From: Butyriboletus loyo
Lineage: Eukaryota; Basidiomycota; Agaricomycetes; Boletales; Boletaceae
Length of the DNA: 46,842 bases
Assembly: GCA_038093515.1 (NCBI GenBank)
Contig: JBBPSI010000188.1
Coordinates: 1-46,842 of the forward strand
Direction: 5' to 3'
Below the pieces are notes generated by a model that was not told where the DNA came from, made no database searches, and was given only the letters and a program-made list of their open reading frames with translations. Each line of letters opens with the position of its first letter. The stretch's first letter is position 1. Positions 43,765 through 46,842 of this stretch are shown in pieces. A program made the translations under genes and the position numbers.

Positions 43765-46123
43765 TTAGAGGGAAGTGAGAACTGCCCCACCATCTCGAGA
43801 AATGCGCACGTACAAATCATATTTCACTAGGTCGTCGATATCCACGAGAGCAGCGGAAGCTAGCTGCCTTGCTTCAAGCCACACCCAAACCTGCGAAAAA
43901 TGCATGTTTAGCTGCTGACAAGTATGCTCGTGACAGAACTGACCTTTAATAACGCCCCGAAGTTGCCCGAAGGCATCTGCGTCATTGATTCCTGAGCAGT
44001 CATTTGCCTCCCAAGCTGCCTTAAAATAGGTAACGCGCTCTTGAACAGATCCAGACTCGGGTCCAATTGACGTCCAATGCCTTCGAGTAGAAGGATGGAT
44101 ATCACCGTGTTAATGAAGTCACCTTCCATCTTCACGTGGTGTTGCCGAACCGCCTTCAGCACGTCCTTTAAGATATCCGATATTTTAATTTGCCCAAGAG
44201 AGAATGTCTTGCGCTTCACGGTTAACACGATATGTTGCATCTTTAGAGCAAATGTTTCCGTGTCAATGGCCAACTCGGGACTGTGACAACGTTCCACCAT
44301 GAGTTGGCCAGTACGGTAACCGTCAAATTCTGCGACGGCGCGGAAAAGATCAAGGAAGTTTTTCCGGTTCGCAGAGTTCAGCGTTGTGACTAAACCAGCG
44401 TCGATAAATACAACTTCCGGAATATACTCTTGCTTCGAAATGTGCTGTAGCTCGTCCCGCCACGCTTCGGGTGAGTTGCTGAGTTGCTTAAGTCTCGATA
44501 CTATCGCGTCTGACTCGGTTGGGGGTTGAGTAACCGTGCCACTCTCGTGTCCGGAAACAAGAGCATTAAACACGTGGCGTACAAAATCGCGGGTCGCAAG
44601 TGGCCGCGTGAACTTGATCATGATGTTTCCTGGGTGAAGATCAGAGTGAACAAAGTTGTCCAACAGCAGCATGTTCTGATGAATGGCATCAGCATAATAA
44701 CGTAGCCAGTGTTCTCTACATACCAGAAATGCGTCGAGACCGATGGTAGCAACTTGTTCGTCGAAAGGTCCCCCTCCGTTTTTCAAGAAAAGCTCCAATG
44801 GAACAGCATGTTCGAATTCCTCCACCAAGATATCGGACGTAGAAAAGACTTTGAGAGGACGTGGAAAGGTTACTGGCACGTTCCGCGATGCGAAGTTATG
44901 CTCGAAGGTGAGAAGATTTTCGGCTTCGTTGCGAAGATCAAGTTGTTGGTACATCATTTCGCCGAACACGGTGACCTCCTCGGGAAGAGATATCCACCGC
45001 ATTCCGGGAAAGAGTGTAAGGACGTTGGAAAAGAAAGACATGATCGCGAGATCACGTTCAATCATCTTGGAAACTCGAGGGTGGAGGACCTTTATTGCAA
45101 CTGATGCGGTGGGAACCGAGGGTGGAGGGTCCTGCAGTATGACCGGGGCCAGAGACCCGGCGGCAGATCTCAAATGACGCTTGGGTCCAAGATACGATGG
45201 CGGGAGGAGATCTTGTCTGAGGATAGCCTTGTATACCTGGGGACAAAATGAAAGGATGCAAGGACGAAAGAATGCCAGGAACCTACCTGTGCAATGGCAC
45301 CCGTTCCAATTGGGTTTTCGTCGAATTCTTCAAATACATCATGGAATGGTCTCTGGAAGACTCTTTCTATAACTTCCTTCGTGTATGCTAACGAATGAGG
45401 TGTTCCCTGCGAGTGCGTCGTTCCCAATCTGTCGCAGAGTAAAGACGGGAAAAGATCGGCGCGAGATGCGGCCCATTGAGCGAGCTAGAGATGATTGATG
45501 AAAGACCATGCGAATCAACGAACACCAGTCACCTTGATGAATGTCGGACCAGCGGCTTGCATTCTTTTCACGAGAAAATCATACCACCACACAGCACCCC
45601 ATCGATCACCTTGCAGTTGCACGTCCGGACTGCCGACTAGCAGCATCGGCATGGCGATTATGGCAGGTACAAACAGGTAGAATAGGTGTATGAACCGCCT
45701 GGTCGTTAGAATGGGTTCCCAGATGTAGTCTTTGAAAAGCCCAATTATTCGCAAGTAAAGTGAGCGCTGGGGTTCAGCCGGCGAGCCAATCATGTGTTGG
45801 TCAGTAAATCGACGTGCATTATCCCGACTTTCTGGACAAGGGATCAGGGTGGGGGACGAGAAGACGGAAGGTAAGTGTAGCTGAGGGCCCGGAGAGAGGT
45901 AAACAACCACCCCGCCGATAATAGGTACAAGCCAGAGTGTCCGCCATGTCCAAGGACGAGTATGCAGCCTGATGTATGGTGGAGGTGAGACGATGCGAGG
46001 ACGCTGGCTCTTGTTAGCGGTAGTGAAAGTACGACGGGCCGCAGTGTTGGTCCCTTTAGGTGTTGAGAGCGCGTGAAATGATCTATAGGGTGAAGAGAGC
46101 GAAATGTGCCATCGAAGGAACAT
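43765..46123 (-). CDS. Mitochondrial UbiB/ABC1-family atypical kinase (YPL109c-like)
   Basis: Start MFLRWHISLSSPYRSFHALS at 46,123 is a basic, Ser-rich likely mitochondrial presequence, followed by a hydrophobic segment (WLVPIIGGVVVYLSPG) and another (LFYLFVPAIIAMPMLL). The kinase part has GPTFIKLAQWAASR (variant of the KxGQ motif), NPIGTGAIAQVY (Ala-rich loop), VAIKVLHPRV (ATP-site Lys), FVHSDLHPGNIMIK (catalytic loop) and VFIDAGLVTTL (DFG equivalent). The C-terminus VWVWLEARQLASAALVDIDD ends at TAA 43,765-43,767. The family governs coenzyme Q handling in the inner membrane. The yeast relative is Ypl109c (Cqd1), and a YPL109c-type gene is a reported conserved marker near basidiomycete HD loci. 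Confidence 0.87.
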
Positions 46124-46742
46124 GACTGTACAAGCTGCAGAGCTGCCAAACGACCTCGCAGAAGCAGCTACACGTTGGCCAGGACGTCGGACTGCGAGAC
46201 TGCAAACACCCGAAAGGCTGCGCTAAGCGGCCTCGTGAGCCCAGCAAGTGCAGCTTTTATTTTGCAATCGGCAACGAGAGTCCCAACGCTGAGCGGCCCA
46301 GTTTAACTCCACTCGCTCGACTTACCAGTGCTGTCACGTGGCCACTCTGTTTGCCCTTCACCAAGTCACCCGCTTGGGAGGTCGATGCAAGATTTAACTC
46401 GTTCACTTTGCTCGCCCACATTCAACGCGCGAGCATCCGCCAAAGTATTACTATCGTGATCTCTGCAACAGAAATCGTAGTTTTGTTGAGCCTTGGTATG
46501 TTGTATCTTTACCGACAGAATTGATAAAGGTAGAGCGTCTGGTGTTTTTCTATCAGCAAACGTGTCTTTTTGTGCTACAGGGCTTAGCGAGATCTACAAG
46601 GTGAGTGTGACGCAGGTCTCCCCGTGCAGTTTACACCGAACAGACCATATCTGGATAGACTACTAAAATTCAAGAATACGCGACGATTTTGATTGTATGT
46701 TCCCATCAATATGATTTCATCTACCACTCACTCTCTGTAGCG
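46124..46742. promoter_or_regulatory. Divergent intergenic region, UbiB kinase and unknown gene
   Basis: The 619-bp gap between two divergent starts contains no convincing gene. A CACGTGG E-box-like word lies near 46,336. GT/AG signals near 46,600-46,740 (GTGAGTGTGACG; CTCTCTGTAG just before the ATG at 46,743) suggest a spliced 5' leader or an upstream exon of the plus-strand gene. Confidence 0.4.
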
Positions 46743-46842
46743 ATGGTGAAGACCCAGACACCACGGAAACAGAAGCGGAGGTCGCTCGCTAGCAAGGAAC
46801 ATTTTGCGCGTTTAATTCGTGAAGCCGTGCTCACCGATCCAG
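46743..46842 (+). CDS. Start of an unknown gene, cut by window end
   Basis: The open frame starts MVKTQTPRKQKRRSLASKEH and runs off the window after about 33 codons. The start is strongly basic, which suits a nuclear or nucleolar protein. No domain can be identified from so little. It follows an acceptor-like CTGTAG, so the ATG may be internal to a longer coding sequence. Confidence 0.5.
   Translation, partial: MVKTQTPRKQKRRSLASKEHFARLIREAVLTDP

Overview
The window is nuclear DNA of a basidiomycete fungus, most likely a mushroom-forming Agaricomycete. The evidence is many short (about 45-60 bp) GT-AG introns with CTRAY-type branch sites, an HD2-type mating homeodomain gene, and downstream of it a gene order that is a known conserved flank of basidiomycete HD (A) mating-type loci: beta-flanking gene, glycogenin-like GT8 gene, RPB2 and a YPL109c-type UbiB kinase. 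I cannot name the species.

The left 20 kb (1 to about 20,230) is almost entirely nested, decayed transposable elements. Three LTR families are recognisable: A (about 426 bp, TGTTACG...CGTAACA), B (roughly 490-515 bp, TGTTATAATC...), and C (822 bp, GC-rich). There are pieces of two Ty3/Gypsy elements on the minus strand, one Ty1/Copia element now split into three pieces, two inverted copies of a long-TIR Tc1/mariner element, and a fragment of a second Tc1-like family. Five-base target duplications and TA sites allow much of the order of events to be read. A Gypsy element entered the Copia protease region (CAACC). A family A LTR entered another family A LTR (GCACT). A family A LTR entered Tc1 copy A (GGGGG). 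LTR C entered Tc1 copy B (ATTCC). The segment between the two inverted Tc1 copies has flipped, splitting both the Copia reverse transcriptase gene and a family B solo LTR (GAAAT).

The middle (20.7-25.2 kb) is the mating-type core. HD2 (20,689-22,718, plus) carries a canonical homeodomain split by introns. About 1.1 kb behind it lies a short homeodomain-helix-like remnant. The small multi-intron beta-flanking gene (24,333-25,232, minus) follows. No intact HD1 and no mitochondrial intermediate peptidase gene, the usual partners, are visible. HD2 sits only about 460 bp from the transposon block.

The right 21 kb is compact and free of recognisable transposons: glycogenin-like GT8 (minus), REV7 (plus), SNX4 (minus), PTM1/GPR107-like membrane protein (plus), RPB2 (minus), fructosamine-3-kinase-like (minus), Old Yellow Enzyme-type oxidoreductase (plus), ADE1 (minus), mitochondrial UbiB-family kinase (minus), and the first codons of another plus-strand gene cut by the window end. 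These are housekeeping genes linked to the mating locus by position, not by a shared pathway. Several pairs are divergent or convergent with only 95-300 bp between them.

The most notable signals are: (i) one promoter motif, GGTCTGTGC, placed exactly 23 nt before the TATA box in all three LTR families; (ii) a Tf1-like self-priming arrangement in family A; and (iii) the Tc1-bounded inversion, supported by two independent split features.
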